The notes beneath the pieces were generated by a model. It saw only the letters and a list, made by a program, of their open reading frames with translations. It had not been told where the DNA came from and did no database searches. Positions 8,249 through 16,817 of a DNA stretch of 30,758 nucleotides are shown here, piece by piece. Within the stretch, counting starts at the first letter, position 1; the number at the start of each line of letters is the position of its first letter. This DNA comes from an uncultured Oscillospiraceae bacterium (GTDB taxonomy: Bacteria > Bacillota > Clostridia > Oscillospirales > Oscillospiraceae), in the NCBI GenBank assembly GCA_934591815.1, contig CAKTPV010000021.1, positions 1 through 30,758 of the forward strand. Reading direction: 5' to 3'. The position numbers and the translations under genes are program-made.

Positions 8249-9274
8249 ATGAAGACCCATGAGTTCTATTTTGACCTGCCGCCGGAGCTGATCGCACAGA
8301 CTCCTATTGCACAGCGGGACGCCTCCCGGCTGCTGGTGTTGGATAAGATCACCGGTGCCACGGAGCACCGGCATTTCTTCGACCTGCCGGAGTATCTGCA
8401 CCCCGGCGACTGCCTGATCCTCAACAATTCCAGAGTGCTGCCGGCCCGCCTGCTGGGTCACCGCGTGCCGGGTGGCGGCGCCTGCGAGATCCTGCTGCTC
8501 ATCGATCGGGGCGACAACGTGTGGGAGTGCCTTGTCCGTCCGGGCAAGAAGCTGCGCAAGGGAGCGAAGGTGTCCTTCGGTGACGGCGAGCTGACGGCAG
8601 AGATCGCGGAGGAGTTGCCAGGCGGCAACCGGCTGGTGAAGTTCTTCTATGAGGGTATTTTTCTGGAGGTGCTGGATCATCTGGGCAAGATGCCGCTGCC
8701 GCCCTACATCAAGGAGGAGCTGCAGGATCGGGAGCGGTATCAGACCGTCTACTCCAAGGTAAACGGTTCTGCCGCCGCCCCCACTGCGGGACTGCATTTC
8801 ACACCGGAGCTGCTGGAGAAGATCCAGCAGATGGGTGTAAAGGTTGGATACGTTACACTCCATGTGGGACTTGGTACCTTCCGCCCTGTGAAGGAGGAGG
8901 AGATCACCGACCACGCCATGCACAGTGAATACTGCGTCATCTCGCAGGAGACGGCAGACCTTATCAACGAGACGAAGAAAAACGGCGGCAGGGTCATCTG
9001 CGTGGGCACCACAAGCTGCCGTACTGTGGAGTCGCAGGCAGCGGAGGACGGCACCATGCGGGCCTGCGCCGGCTGGACGGATATTTTCATCTATCCCGGC
9101 TACCGCTTCAAGGTGATGGATGCGCTGGTCACCAATTTCCATCTGCCGGAGTCCACGCTTATCATGCTGGTATCGGCGCTGGCAGGTCGGGAGCACGTGC
9201 TGTCCGCCTACAAGGAGGCGGTGGAGCAGCGCTATCGCTTTTTCTCCTTCGGCGATGCGATGTTTATCCACTGA
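8249..9274 (+). CDS. queA: S-adenosylmethionine:tRNA ribosyltransferase-isomerase
   Basis: Transfers and isomerises the ribose of SAM onto preQ1 in tRNA to form epoxyqueuosine, the step after Tgt in queuosine synthesis of GUN-anticodon tRNAs. The 341-residue length equals the usual QueA. It begins M-K-T-x-x-F-x-F-D-L-P and contains [10 protein letters not shown], the central [10 protein letters not shown] motif, and the C-terminal G-T-T-S-C-R and T-N-F-H-L-P-x-S-T motifs. I start at 8249 rather than the ATG at 8234, because the shorter form has the family N-terminus and AGAGA just upstream. tgt, its pathway partner, lies two genes downstream. Confidence 0.95.
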   Translation: MKTHEFYFDLPPELIAQTPIAQRDASRLLVLDKITGATEHRHFFDLPEYLHPGDCLILNNSRVLPARLLGHRVPGGGACEILLLIDRGDNVWECLVRPGKKLRKGAKVSFGDGELTAEIAEELPGGNRLVKFFYEGIFLEVLDHLGKMPLPPYIKEELQDRERYQTVYSKVNGSAAAPTAGLHFTPELLEKIQQMGVKVGYVTLHVGLGTFRPVKEEEITDHAMHSEYCVISQETADLINETKKNGGRVICVGTTSCRTVESQAAEDGTMRACAGWTDIFIYPGYRFKVMDALVTNFHLPESTLIMLVSALAGREHVLSAYKEAVEQRYRFFSFGDAMFIH

Positions 9275-9307
9275 GCGCAAACACATAAAATATAAGGGGG
9301 GACGCAG

Positions 9308-11560
9308 ATGCATCTGCCGGAGCTTGTTTCCGATCTCGCCGTTATTCTGCTGACAGGCGGCGTGATCACGGTGATCTTCAAAAAGCTGAATCTGCCGCTG
9401 GTGCTGGGTTACATACTGGCGGGCTTCCTCATCGGCCCCTATATGCCGCTGTTCTTTTCTCTGGCCGACATCGAGGCGGTATCCACATGGAGCGAGATCG
9501 GCATCATCATCCTGATGTTCTGCCTCGGTCTGGAGTTCAATCTCCACAAGCTGGCCAGTGTGGGCGGCACGGCGATCATCACCGCACTGGTGGAGGTCGG
9601 CGGTATGCTGGCCTTCGGCTTTGCCGTGGGACAGCTCATGGGCTGGGGTACGATGGACAGCGTGTTTTTGGGCGGTATGCTGTCCATGTCGTCCACCACC
9701 ATTATCATCAAGGCCTTTGACGAGCTGAACGTCCGGAAGAAGGACTTCGCCCAGCTGGTGTTCGGCACACTGGTGATGGAGGACATCGCGGGTATCTTCA
9801 TGATGATCATCCTGTCCACCATCTCCGTCAGCAAGTCCATTTCCGGCGGGGCGCTGGCGCTCCAGCTGGGACTGCTGCTGCTGTATCTGGTGCTGTGGCT
9901 GGTGCTGGGCATTTTCCTACTGCCCACGCTGCTGAACAAGGCGTCCAAGCTGATGAGCGACGAGACGCTGCTCATCGTGTCGCTGGGCATCTGCTTCGGC
10001 ATGGTGCTGCTGGCGGACGCGCTGGGCTTTTCCTCGGCGCTGGGCGCGTTTCTGGCAGGCTCACTGCTGGCAGGCACCGTCCACGCCGAGCGGGTGGAGC
10101 ATCTGACCGCCGGCGTCAAGGATCTGTTCGGCGCGGTGTTCTTCATCTCCGTGGGTATGATGCTGAACCCCGGCGCCGTGGTAAAGTATGCCGTCCCCAT
10201 CCTCATCCTGACGCTGGTGACCCTTGTGGGCAAGCTGATCTTCTCCTCGCTGGGCGTGCTGCTGTCCGGCCACACGCTGCGGCAGGCCATCCACTGCGGC
10301 TGCGCGCTGGCGCAGATCGGTGAATTTGCATTTATCATCGCCTCGCTGGGTCTGTCGCTGGGCGTGATCGCGGACTATATCTATCCCATCATCATCTCCG
10401 TATCCGTCATCACCACGCTGACCACGCCGTTCTTTATCAAGAGCGCCGACAGCATCTGCAACGGCATCGAAAAGCTGCTGCCGGAAAAGCTGGTGCAGAA
10501 GCTGGACAGCTATACGGACGCGGAGCAGACGGCCAAGGAGCAGGACAGCGACTGGGCGGTGTTCCTGCGCCGCTATATAAAGCGAACGGTGTTCTACGGC
10601 GTGCTGATGCTGGGCATCGTCAGTCTGGGCGATATGCTGCTGCTGCCGCTGCTGGAAAAGACGCTCGCTGCGGCGGCGTGGGTCAGCAAGGCGGTGACGC
10701 TGTGCGCCGTGTACCTGTGCATTGCCATGTTCGTCCGGCCTATGCTCGACGCCCATTCGCCCCAGTACACGGTGCTGTGGGCCAAGAAGCGCAGCTTCCG
10801 CCTGCCGCTGATCGCGCTGAGCGTCATCCGTGTGCTGCTCATTGTGTTTATCGTGTTCCTGCCCATCCGCTCGGTGCTGGGCATCCATAGCCTGTGGATA
10901 TTGCCGCTGCTGGCGGCGGCGGTGCTGGTGGCCGGACACTTCGGTTGGTTCGCCTCGGCGTATCTGCTGGTGGAGACCCGGTTCCTCACCAACTTCAACG
11001 AGCGCCTTTTGCAGCAGTACGGCGACAGCAATGACGCCACATGGCTGGACGAGAAGATGTATGTGACGGAGCTGATCTGCCCGCCGGAGGAGGCGGGGAA
11101 GGATCTGCGCGCCTTGGGCTGGGGACGGCGCTACGGCGCGAATATCATCAAGATCGTCCGGGGAAAGAAGGAGTTTGACATCCCCTCCGGCGACATGGTG
11201 CTGAGCGAGGGCGACCGGCTGGCGGTCATCGGCGAAAAGGAGAATCTGGTGTCACTGCGGCTGTCCATCGGCGCTGACGCGGCGGAGGATATCCCCACGC
11301 TGCACACCTATATCGCCGGGGAGAAGGCGCTGTATACCTATACGCTGGATGTGGCGAAGAACGACCATCTGGCGGGCAGCACCATCCGGGACAGCGGCCT
11401 GCGGGAGAATTACGACTGCATGATCCTTGGCTTGCAGCGGAATCTGCTGCCCATCATCGGGCCGGATGTAAATTTTGTGATACAGCGCGGGGATCTGGTC
11501 TGGCTGCTTGGCTCCCACCGCATGGCGGAGAAGGCGCTGGACGATATGGAGGAAGCATAA
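9308..11560 (+). CDS. CPA2-family cation/proton antiporter with two TrkA-C domains
   Basis: A 750-residue membrane protein. Residues about 5-385 form a KefB/NapA-like monovalent cation:proton antiporter with roughly twelve helices, including the L-x-F-C-L-G-L-E-F segment and the L-V-M-E-D-I-A-G motif, where the acidic pair usually binds the ion. A second hydrophobic block with about four helices follows (roughly 425-565). The cytoplasmic tail has two TrkA-C/RCK-C-like domains (about 590-665 and 672-745) but no nucleotide-binding RCK-N domain, unlike KefB/KefC. A regulatory nucleotide may bind the TrkA-C pair; this is inferred. The start has AAGGGGGG upstream. It lies between queA and tgt and its stop abuts tgt, so it is cotranscribed. 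Ion specificity (K+ or Na+) cannot be decided. Confidence 0.85.
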   Translation: MHLPELVSDLAVILLTGGVITVIFKKLNLPLVLGYILAGFLIGPYMPLFFSLADIEAVSTWSEIGIIILMFCLGLEFNLHKLASVGGTAIITALVEVGGMLAFGFAVGQLMGWGTMDSVFLGGMLSMSSTTIIIKAFDELNVRKKDFAQLVFGTLVMEDIAGIFMMIILSTISVSKSISGGALALQLGLLLLYLVLWLVLGIFLLPTLLNKASKLMSDETLLIVSLGICFGMVLLADALGFSSALGAFLAGSLLAGTVHAERVEHLTAGVKDLFGAVFFISVGMMLNPGAVVKYAVPILILTLVTLVGKLIFSSLGVLLSGHTLRQAIHCGCALAQIGEFAFIIASLGLSLGVIADYIYPIIISVSVITTLTTPFFIKSADSICNGIEKLLPEKLVQKLDSYTDAEQTAKEQDSDWAVFLRRYIKRTVFYGVLMLGIVSLGDMLLLPLLEKTLAAAAWVSKAVTLCAVYLCIAMFVRPMLDAHSPQYTVLWAKKRSFRLPLIALSVIRVLLIVFIVFLPIRSVLGIHSLWILPLLAAAVLVAGHFGWFASAYLLVETRFLTNFNERLLQQYGDSNDATWLDEKMYVTELICPPEEAGKDLRALGWGRRYGANIIKIVRGKKEFDIPSGDMVLSEGDRLAVIGEKENLVSLRLSIGADAAEDIPTLHTYIAGEKALYTYTLDVAKNDHLAGSTIRDSGLRENYDCMILGLQRNLLPIIGPDVNFVIQRGDLVWLLGSHRMAEKALDDMEEA

Positions 11561-12697
11561 ATGTTCAAAGTGATCAAGAAGCAGGGCAAGGCCCGGCGGG
11601 GCGTGTTCACCTGCGCCCACGGCGGCGAGGTACAGACGCCGGTTTTCATGAACGTAGGCACGCAGGCGGCCATCAAGGGCGGCGTCAGCGCACTGGATCT
11701 GAAAGAGGAGCTCGGCACGCAGATCGAGCTGTCCAACACCTACCACCTGCACCTGCGGCCCGGCGACGACGTGGTGCGCCAGCTGGGCGGCCTGCACAAG
11801 TTCATGCGCTGGGATGGCCCCATCCTCACGGATTCCGGCGGCTTTCAAGTGTTCTCGCTGGCGGGCCTTCGGAAGATCAGCGAGGAGGGCGTCACCTTCG
11901 CCAGCCATCTGGACGGCCACCGTATCTTCATGGGGCCGGAGGAGAGTATGCGCATCCAGTCCAATCTGGGCTCCGATATCGCCATGGCGTTTGACGAGTG
12001 CGTGGAGAACCCCGCCGCCTACGACTACGCCAAGGCCAGCTGCGAGCGGACGCTGCGCTGGCTGGAGCGGTGCAAGGCGGAGCATGACCGGCTCAACGCG
12101 CTGCCCAATACCATCAACCCGCAGCAGATGCTGTTCGGCATCAATCAGGGCGCGACCTACGCCGACCTGCGTATCTGGCATATGCAGCAGATCGCCAAGA
12201 TCGACTGCGACGGCTTTGCCATCGGCGGTCTGGCGGTGGGCGAGCCGACAGAGGTGATGTACGAGATCATCGATGCGGTGGAGCCGTATATGCCGGCGGA
12301 CAAGCCCCGCTACCTCATGGGCGTGGGAACGCCCAGCAACATCATCGAGGGCGTGGCCCGGGGCGTGGACTTCTTCGACTGCGTGATGCCCGCCCGCAAC
12401 GCCCGGCACGGCAAGCTGTTCACATGGAGCGGCACGCTGAACATCAAAAACGCCAAGTACAAGCTGGATGAGAGCCCCATCGATCCGGCGTGCGACTGCC
12501 CGGTGTGCCGGAATTTCAGCCGCGCCTACCTGCGGCACCTGTTCACGGCGGAGGAGATGCTGGCCATGCGTCTGGCGGTGATGCATAACCTGTATTTTTA
12601 TAACAAGCTGACCCAGCGCATCCGCGAAAGCCTCGACAACGGCAGCTTTGACGCCTTCCGGGAGGTATACAGCAAAAAACTGGCGGAACGTGTATAA
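11561..12697 (+). CDS. tgt: queuine/preQ1 tRNA-guanine transglycosylase
   Basis: Exchanges guanine 34 of GUN-anticodon tRNAs for preQ1. This 378-residue TIM-barrel enzyme has T-D-S-G-G-F-Q with Asp91, G-I-N-Q-G-A, G-G-L-A-V-G-E, and the nucleophile motif F-D-C-V-M-P-A-R with Asp273. The zinc site is complete: Cys311, Cys313, Cys316 and His342. The ATG follows the antiporter stop with no gap and uses a GGAGG within that gene's end. With queA it gives two consecutive queuosine steps in one operon. Confidence 0.96.
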   Translation: MFKVIKKQGKARRGVFTCAHGGEVQTPVFMNVGTQAAIKGGVSALDLKEELGTQIELSNTYHLHLRPGDDVVRQLGGLHKFMRWDGPILTDSGGFQVFSLAGLRKISEEGVTFASHLDGHRIFMGPEESMRIQSNLGSDIAMAFDECVENPAAYDYAKASCERTLRWLERCKAEHDRLNALPNTINPQQMLFGINQGATYADLRIWHMQQIAKIDCDGFAIGGLAVGEPTEVMYEIIDAVEPYMPADKPRYLMGVGTPSNIIEGVARGVDFFDCVMPARNARHGKLFTWSGTLNIKNAKYKLDESPIDPACDCPVCRNFSRAYLRHLFTAEEMLAMRLAVMHNLYFYNKLTQRIRESLDNGSFDAFREVYSKKLAERV

Positions 12698-12703
12698 AAC
12701 CTC

Positions 12704-12732
12704 TTGCCAAAGCGTGTAGGGTTGAGTATAAT
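12704..12732 (+). promoter_or_regulatory. sigma-A promoter upstream of yajC
   Basis: TTGCCA at 12704-12709 and TATAAT at 12727-12732 with a 17-base spacer, just after tgt. It gives yajC an independent transcript starting near 12739. Confidence 0.85.
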
Positions 12733-12765
12733 AGTAGCAGTTTGTAAAAAAGGAGTAACGTTTCC

Positions 12766-13200
12766 ATGTTTGACATCGCATACGCAGCAACTGCCTCCGG
12801 TACCGCCTCCGGCGCCGGCATGGGTTCCACGATCATGATGATCGTTCTGATGATCGCTATCTTTTACTTCCTGATGATCCGTCCCGAGAACAAGCGGAAG
12901 AAGCAGGCCGAGGAGATGCGCAACGCTCTGAAGAAGGGCGACTGGCTGACCACCATCGGCGGCGTGTATGGCCGCGTTGTTGCCATCACCGATCGTACCG
13001 TGGTCATCGAGACCAGCGAGGACCGCGTCCGCGTGGAGTTCCTGAAGTCCGCCATCGGCCAGGTCGGCACGCTGGATCAGCAGGCCGCCGCCCAGCAGCG
13101 TCCCGCCAAGAAGGACAAGAAGGCTGCTGAGGAGAAGGTCGAAGAGAAGCCCGCTGAGACCGAGACCAAGTCCGAGTCCGACAAGACGGACGCCCAGTAA
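12766..13200 (+). CDS. yajC: preprotein translocase subunit YajC
   Basis: Small Sec accessory membrane protein that associates with SecDF in the translocon. The 144-residue protein has one N-terminal membrane helix (about 20-41), then the typical R-P-x-x-K-R-K-K-Q motif and a soluble domain with G-D-W-L-T-T-I-G-G-V-Y-G. The tail (about 105-144) is low complexity, rich in Lys, Glu and Ala, and longer than usual. AAAGGAG precedes the start. The tgt-yajC order is conserved widely, but secD and secF, which often follow, are absent here. Confidence 0.92.
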   Translation: MFDIAYAATASGTASGAGMGSTIMMIVLMIAIFYFLMIRPENKRKKQAEEMRNALKKGDWLTTIGGVYGRVVAITDRTVVIETSEDRVRVEFLKSAIGQVGTLDQQAAAQQRPAKKDKKAAEEKVEEKPAETETKSESDKTDAQ

Positions 13201-13213
13201 GTTCTCTGCATAG

Positions 13214-13266
13214 AAAAATACCTCCCCCGAATATGCTGTGAAAAAGCATTTGGGGGAGGTATTTTT
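13214..13266 (+). terminator. yajC terminator overlapping the next gene's ribosome-binding site
   Basis: A 15-bp perfect stem pairs 13214-13228 with 13252-13266; an inner ATGCT/AGCAT helix (13233-13237 with 13245-13249) tightens the loop. The A-tract and T-tract flanks make it function in both directions. The 3' arm contains GGGGGAGG, and the next ATG starts at 13267, immediately after the stem. Confidence 0.85.
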
Positions 13267-13701
13267 ATGTCTGTCAAGAAGCTGCTGGGTGCGGCGATGT
13301 GGCAGGGACTGCTGCTGGCGATGCTCACATTACTGGCGCTGCTGGCGGTATCGTCGCTGATGCTGCAAAGAGGTCTGCTGCCGGAGAGCGCCGCGCCGTC
13401 TATGGTCTGTGCCGCCTGTGCCGCGGCGGTATTTGCCGGCAGCCGCCGTGCCGTCAGAAAGGGGGAGGGCGGCCCCTTGCCTCAGGCGGCGGCTGTGGCG
13501 GTGTGCCTGTACGCGGCGCTATGGCTTATTGCGCTGGGCGGTACGCCGCAGTTTTCCATCCACGGTCCTGCCGTGACGGCGTCGGTATTCGGCGGGGCAC
13601 TGCTGGCCGGACTGCTGGGCAAAAAGAGAGGGAAGCGTCAGGCGGGAAAGCACCGTAAGGGAGAGAAGAGGTGGCCTGCCACCGGGAAAGGGCGGCGGTG
13701 A
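13267..13701 (+). CDS. small membrane protein, TIGR04086-like
   Basis: A 144-residue protein with four hydrophobic segments (about 9-32, 42-60, 74-93 and 98-116) and a basic tail rich in Lys, Arg and Gly. Size, topology and position next to yajC fit the TIGR04086 family of uncharacterised clostridial membrane proteins, but the match is from memory. Its only visible ribosome-binding site, GGGGGAGG at 13252-13259, lies in the 3' arm of the yajC terminator hairpin. No separate promoter was seen, so expression should depend on read-through. The alternative ATG at 13297 has no ribosome-binding site. Confidence 0.7.
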   Translation: MSVKKLLGAAMWQGLLLAMLTLLALLAVSSLMLQRGLLPESAAPSMVCAACAAAVFAGSRRAVRKGEGGPLPQAAAVAVCLYAALWLIALGGTPQFSIHGPAVTASVFGGALLAGLLGKKRGKRQAGKHRKGEKRWPATGKGRR

Positions 13702-13894
13702 CATAAAATAGAACATGGTTAAAATAACGAATTTGTTTTTTTCGCCCGGATTTCCTTGACGGGAAATGACGGCCGATTTGCCGCGCCAGACGGGAAAATA
13801 AAAGTCAATATGTTGTGCGCATTTTTCCGCGCTCCTGCCACATCTCGGAGTTTTCGGCAACTTTATGGCGGCGAAAACGTCTGTGTTCACGCGG

Positions 13895-13930
13895 TTAACA
13901 TAATAGTGTTTACATAACATTTTGACATAA
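13895..13930 (+). repeat. three TTNACATAA direct repeats
   Basis: TTAACATAA (13895-13903), TTTACATAA (13909-13917) and TTGACATAA (13922-13930) begin 14 and 13 bases apart, about one and a third helical turns. They lie 33 bases upstream of the -35 element of the spoIIM promoter and could be a regulator binding array. Confidence 0.5.
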
Positions 13931-13962
13931 TTTACAAAAAACGTGTTTTTGCGCGAAATCGC

Positions 13963-13991
13963 TTGCAGATTTGTCGGATTTGCCATATAGT
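13963..13991 (+). promoter_or_regulatory. promoter upstream of spoIIM
   Basis: TTGCAG at 13963-13968 and TATAGT at 13986-13991 with a 17-base spacer. The spacer carries TTTGTCGGA (13970-13978), one mismatch from a Spo0A box. CATATAGT at 13984-13991 also resembles a sigma-E -10 element, but I saw no matching sigma-E -35. Confidence 0.6.
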
Positions 13992-14056
13992 ATTCAGTAC
14001 GAACGTACGCGGTCTATTTGCACGGCTTGGCTCATAAAATTGGACGAGGTGAGCCG

Positions 14057-14659
14057 ATGAAGCCGTATAACAGACAGACGCGCCTGCCCGCACCGCCGGA
14101 CAGAGGTCTTTTCATTTTATGTGGATGCTTTGCTCTGGGGATGGTGCTGGCGTATCCGATCCAACGACGGGTCGGCGCGGAGGCGCTTACCCAGTTGGGT
14201 ACCTATGTGCAGGGCTATGCACGGCTGGCTGAGGATCGCGTACAGCAGCCGGCGTCTGTCCTCTCCGCGGCGGCGGCCTATCTGCGTTACCCGCTGCTGG
14301 CGCTTTTATGCGGACTCAGCGGCGCCGGTGCCGTGCTGATCCCACTGCTGTGCGGGGTGCAGGGCTTCTTCCTGTCCTTCTCGGTCTGCTGCTTCGCCGC
14401 GTCCTTGGGACGTGAGGGCGTCCTGCTTGCGTTGGCGGCGCTGGGGCTGCGGTGCCTGTTCGTACTGCCGTGTATGCTGTATCTGTCGGGAGCCGGCTTT
14501 TCCCGCGCCTGCCGGTCGCTGGAGAGAGGACAGGCGGCCAAGGCCGCGATCAACTGGCGGATGCTGTTGTTTTGTGTGTTTGTGCTTCTGGCCGGTACGG
14601 TGGTGGAGTGCGCCATTGTACCGAAATTTTTCGCGCTTATTTTGGCGCGGATGTCTTAG
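14057..14659 (+). CDS. spoIIM: stage II sporulation protein M-like
   Basis: SpoIIM, with SpoIID and SpoIIP, forms the peptidoglycan hydrolase complex at the engulfing membrane of the mother cell. This 200-residue protein is almost all membrane: about five hydrophobic segments (roughly 17-34, 78-101, 103-122, 124-150 and 171-193), close to SpoIIM's length and topology. The C-terminal segment contains the A-G-T-V-V-E pattern that resembles SpoIIM's end. I chose the ATG at 14057, with GAGGTG at 14046-14051; the frame is open 39 bases further upstream. It is followed closely by xerD, as in several clostridia. Sequence similarity is moderate, so a general DUF95 membrane protein is the alternative. 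Confidence 0.75.
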   Translation: MKPYNRQTRLPAPPDRGLFILCGCFALGMVLAYPIQRRVGAEALTQLGTYVQGYARLAEDRVQQPASVLSAAAAYLRYPLLALLCGLSGAGAVLIPLLCGVQGFFLSFSVCCFAASLGREGVLLALAALGLRCLFVLPCMLYLSGAGFSRACRSLERGQAAKAAINWRMLLFCVFVLLAGTVVECAIVPKFFALILARMS

Positions 14660-14679
14660 GAAGAAAGGGGTGAGGGAAT

Positions 14680-15564
14680 ATGACGGACTATATCGCGGCG
14701 TACCGCGAATATCTGGCCGAGGAAAAGCAGGCGTCCGCCAACACCCTCAGCTCCTACATACGCGACCTGACCCAGTTTCAGAGCTGGCTCATCACCAACA
14801 ATGCCGCCGATCTGCGGAAGGTGAAGAAGGATACCATCAACGAGTATCTGCTCCACATGAACCACAGCGGGAAGTCCCCCGCCACCGTGACGCGCTCCAC
14901 CGCGTCCATCAAGTCGTTCTACAACTACATGGTACAGATCGGCGCGGTCAAGACCAACCCGGCCAAGGCGGTGGTAGCCATGAAGGTGGAGCGCAAGTAC
15001 CCGGAGATCCTGACCAACCGGGAGGTGGAGCTGTTCTTGGAGCAGCCCAAGTGCGTGGATGAGAAGGGCTTCCGCGACCACGCCATGCTGGAGCTGCTGT
15101 ACGCCACCGGCATCCGCGTGTCGGAGCTGATCGGCCTGAACGTCAACGACGTGAACCTGTCCGCCGGCTTTGTCCGCTGCCAGAGCAAGGGCAAGGAGCG
15201 CATCGTGCCGCTGTACCCCGCCGCGGTGAAGGCGCTGGAGGACTATGTGAAGGATATCCGTCCCCGCATCGTGGCCGACGAGGAGGAACAGGCGCTGTTT
15301 GTCAACATGAACGGCGAGCGCATGAGCCGTCAGGGGTTCTGGAAGATCATCAAGTACTATCAGGAAAAGGCGGAGATCGACAAGGACATCACGCCCCATA
15401 CGCTGCGCCACTCCTTTGCGGTGCATCTGTTGGAAAACGGTGCGGATCTCCGCTCCATTCAGGAGATGCTGGGGCACGCCGATATCTCCTCCACCCAGAT
15501 CTACACCCATGTCATCAAAAAACAGCTGAAGGATGTCTACAACAAGGCGCATCCCCGTGCCTGA
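14680..15564 (+). CDS. xerD: site-specific tyrosine recombinase XerD
   Basis: Resolves chromosome dimers at dif together with XerC. The 294-residue protein has an N-terminal SAM-like DNA-binding domain (about 1-88) and a catalytic domain with all active-site residues: Arg146, Lys170, His240, Arg243, His266 and nucleophile Tyr275. Length and the L-G-H-A-D-I-S-S-T-Q-I-Y-T-H-V end match XerD rather than a phage integrase. AAAGGGGTGAGGG precedes the start. It lies 20 bases after spoIIM and ends before a strong terminator. No mobile-element context surrounds it. Confidence 0.92.
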   Translation: MTDYIAAYREYLAEEKQASANTLSSYIRDLTQFQSWLITNNAADLRKVKKDTINEYLLHMNHSGKSPATVTRSTASIKSFYNYMVQIGAVKTNPAKAVVAMKVERKYPEILTNREVELFLEQPKCVDEKGFRDHAMLELLYATGIRVSELIGLNVNDVNLSAGFVRCQSKGKERIVPLYPAAVKALEDYVKDIRPRIVADEEEQALFVNMNGERMSRQGFWKIIKYYQEKAEIDKDITPHTLRHSFAVHLLENGADLRSIQEMLGHADISSTQIYTHVIKKQLKDVYNKAHPRA

Positions 15565-15601
15565 ACCCTTTCGCGGTATCCTTCGCTGATACGCCGTTAC
15601 G

Positions 15602-15629
15602 CCGCCCGGTTTTCACCGGGCGGTTTTTT
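15602..15629 (+). terminator. xerD terminator
   Basis: A 9-bp perfect stem pairs 15602-15610 with 15615-15623, with a four-base loop and six T at 15624-15629. Confidence 0.93.
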
Positions 15630-15630
15630 G

Positions 15631-15659
15631 TTGCTATTTCACAGCGGCTTTGCTATAAT
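15631..15659 (+). promoter_or_regulatory. sigma-A promoter of ruvCAB
   Basis: TTGCTA at 15631-15636 and TATAAT at 15654-15659, 17-base spacer, with TG at 15651-15652 as extended -10. It begins right after the xerD terminator. Confidence 0.9.
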
Positions 15660-15690
15660 AGAACTAATGTTTAATAGACGGAGGAACGTC

Positions 15691-16203
15691 ATGCGCATAT
15701 TGGGTATCGACCCCGGCGTAGCGATCGTTGGCTTCGGGTTGATCGAGTCGGAGCGCGGCGCCGTGCGGATGATGCAATACGGCGCAGTCAACACATCGGC
15801 AGGCTTGCCGCTGGCCACCCGGCTGGTGCAGATCGAGCAGGATCTCACCCAACTCATTCAGCAGTTCAAGCCGGACGAGATCGCCATCGAGGAGCTTTTT
15901 TTCAGCAAGAATATCACCACCGGCATCGCCGTGGCCCACGGGCGCGGCGTCATCCTCTGCACGGCAGAGAGGCTGGGCGTGCCCATCTACGAGTACACCC
16001 CCATGCAGGTAAAGCAGGCGGTGGTGGGCTACGGTCTGGCGGAGAAAAAGCAGGTCATGGACATGACGCGCCGGCTTTTGCATCTGAACGCCGTGCCGCG
16101 GCCCGACGACGCCGCCGACGCGCTGGCTATCGCTATCTGCCACGCCCGCAGCGCCACCAGCCTGCTGCGGCGCAAGGACCCCAACGTGAAGGAGACAGTC
16201 TGA
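15691..16203 (+). CDS. ruvC: Holliday junction resolvase RuvC
   Basis: Endonuclease that cuts Holliday junctions bound by RuvAB. The 170-residue protein carries the four metal-binding acidic residues: Asp7 in I-L-G-I-D-P-G, Glu67 in A-I-E-E, and Asp140 and Asp143 in the P-D-D-A-A-D-A motif. The ATG at 15691 follows GGAGG at 15680-15684; the upstream in-frame extension lies over the promoter and is not translated. It is the first gene of ruvC-ruvA-ruvB, separated by one base from ruvA. Confidence 0.96.
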   Translation: MRILGIDPGVAIVGFGLIESERGAVRMMQYGAVNTSAGLPLATRLVQIEQDLTQLIQQFKPDEIAIEELFFSKNITTGIAVAHGRGVILCTAERLGVPIYEYTPMQVKQAVVGYGLAEKKQVMDMTRRLLHLNAVPRPDDAADALAIAICHARSATSLLRRKDPNVKETV

Positions 16204-16204
16204 T

Positions 16205-16804
16205 ATGTTCTACTACGTCAACGGCACCGTAACGGAGCTCGAGGCCGGACTGGCCGTGATCGACTGCGGCGGCGTGGGCTATGCCTGCGCCACCACCAAC
16301 TATACCCTCTCCCAGCTGAAGAAAGGGGAGCGCGCCAAGCTCTACACCTATCTGAACGTCCGGGAGGACGCCATGGAGCTGTTCGGCTTCGCCAGCCAGA
16401 GCGAGCTGCGCAGCTTCAGGATGCTCATCGGCGTGTCCGGCGTCGGCCCTAAGGCGGCGCTGGCCATCCTGTCCGCCACTACGCCGCAGCAGCTGGCCAT
16501 GGCGGTGGTGATGGGCGACGAGAAAGCGCTGACCGCCGCGCAGGGCGTGGGCAAGAAGATCGCCCAGCGCATCATTCTGGAACTGAAGGACAAGCTGGCA
16601 AAGGAGCAGGGCAGCTTCGACGCCGGCACCGGCGCAGCGGCGGTGCTGCCCGTCCAGAGCAATAAGGCCGGCGAGGCCGCCGCCGCGCTGGCGGTGCTGG
16701 GATACGGCAGTCAGGAGATCAGCGCCGCCCTGAAGGGCATCGACATGGAGGCGCTGCCGCTGGAGGAGATCATCCGCCAGTCGCTGAAGAAAATGGTAAA
16801 GTAG
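16205..16804 (+). CDS. ruvA: Holliday junction branch migration protein RuvA
   Basis: Tetrameric junction-binding subunit that loads the RuvB motor. The 199-residue protein has the N-terminal OB-fold (about 1-62), two helix-hairpin-helix motifs in the middle (I-G-V-S-G-V-G-P-K and [11 protein letters not shown]), and a C-terminal RuvB-binding domain (about 148-199) after an alanine-rich linker. AAGGAG at 16189-16194 near the end of ruvC is the ribosome-binding site. Confidence 0.96.
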   Translation: MFYYVNGTVTELEAGLAVIDCGGVGYACATTNYTLSQLKKGERAKLYTYLNVREDAMELFGFASQSELRSFRMLIGVSGVGPKAALAILSATTPQQLAMAVVMGDEKALTAAQGVGKKIAQRIILELKDKLAKEQGSFDAGTGAAAVLPVQSNKAGEAAAALAVLGYGSQEISAALKGIDMEALPLEEIIRQSLKKMVK

Positions 16805-16817
16805 GGGAGGGGATCGC

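Larger units (their letters stand above)
13702..14056 (+). other. AT-rich intergenic region upstream of spoIIM
   Basis: 355 bases with no gene I can support. The right half holds three direct repeats (13895-13930) and a sigma-A-like promoter (13963-13991). The left half shows no clear terminator for the preceding gene. Confidence 0.7.

Noticed and set aside
13519..13986. Minus-strand frame across the spoIIM upstream region
   Set aside because: No ribosome-binding site or recognisable domain, and most of it is antisense to the small membrane protein gene.
14680..15564. xerD as a mobile-element integrase
   Set aside because: Full XerD length and all catalytic residues, conserved operon with spoIIM, and no attachment repeats or foreign base composition around it.
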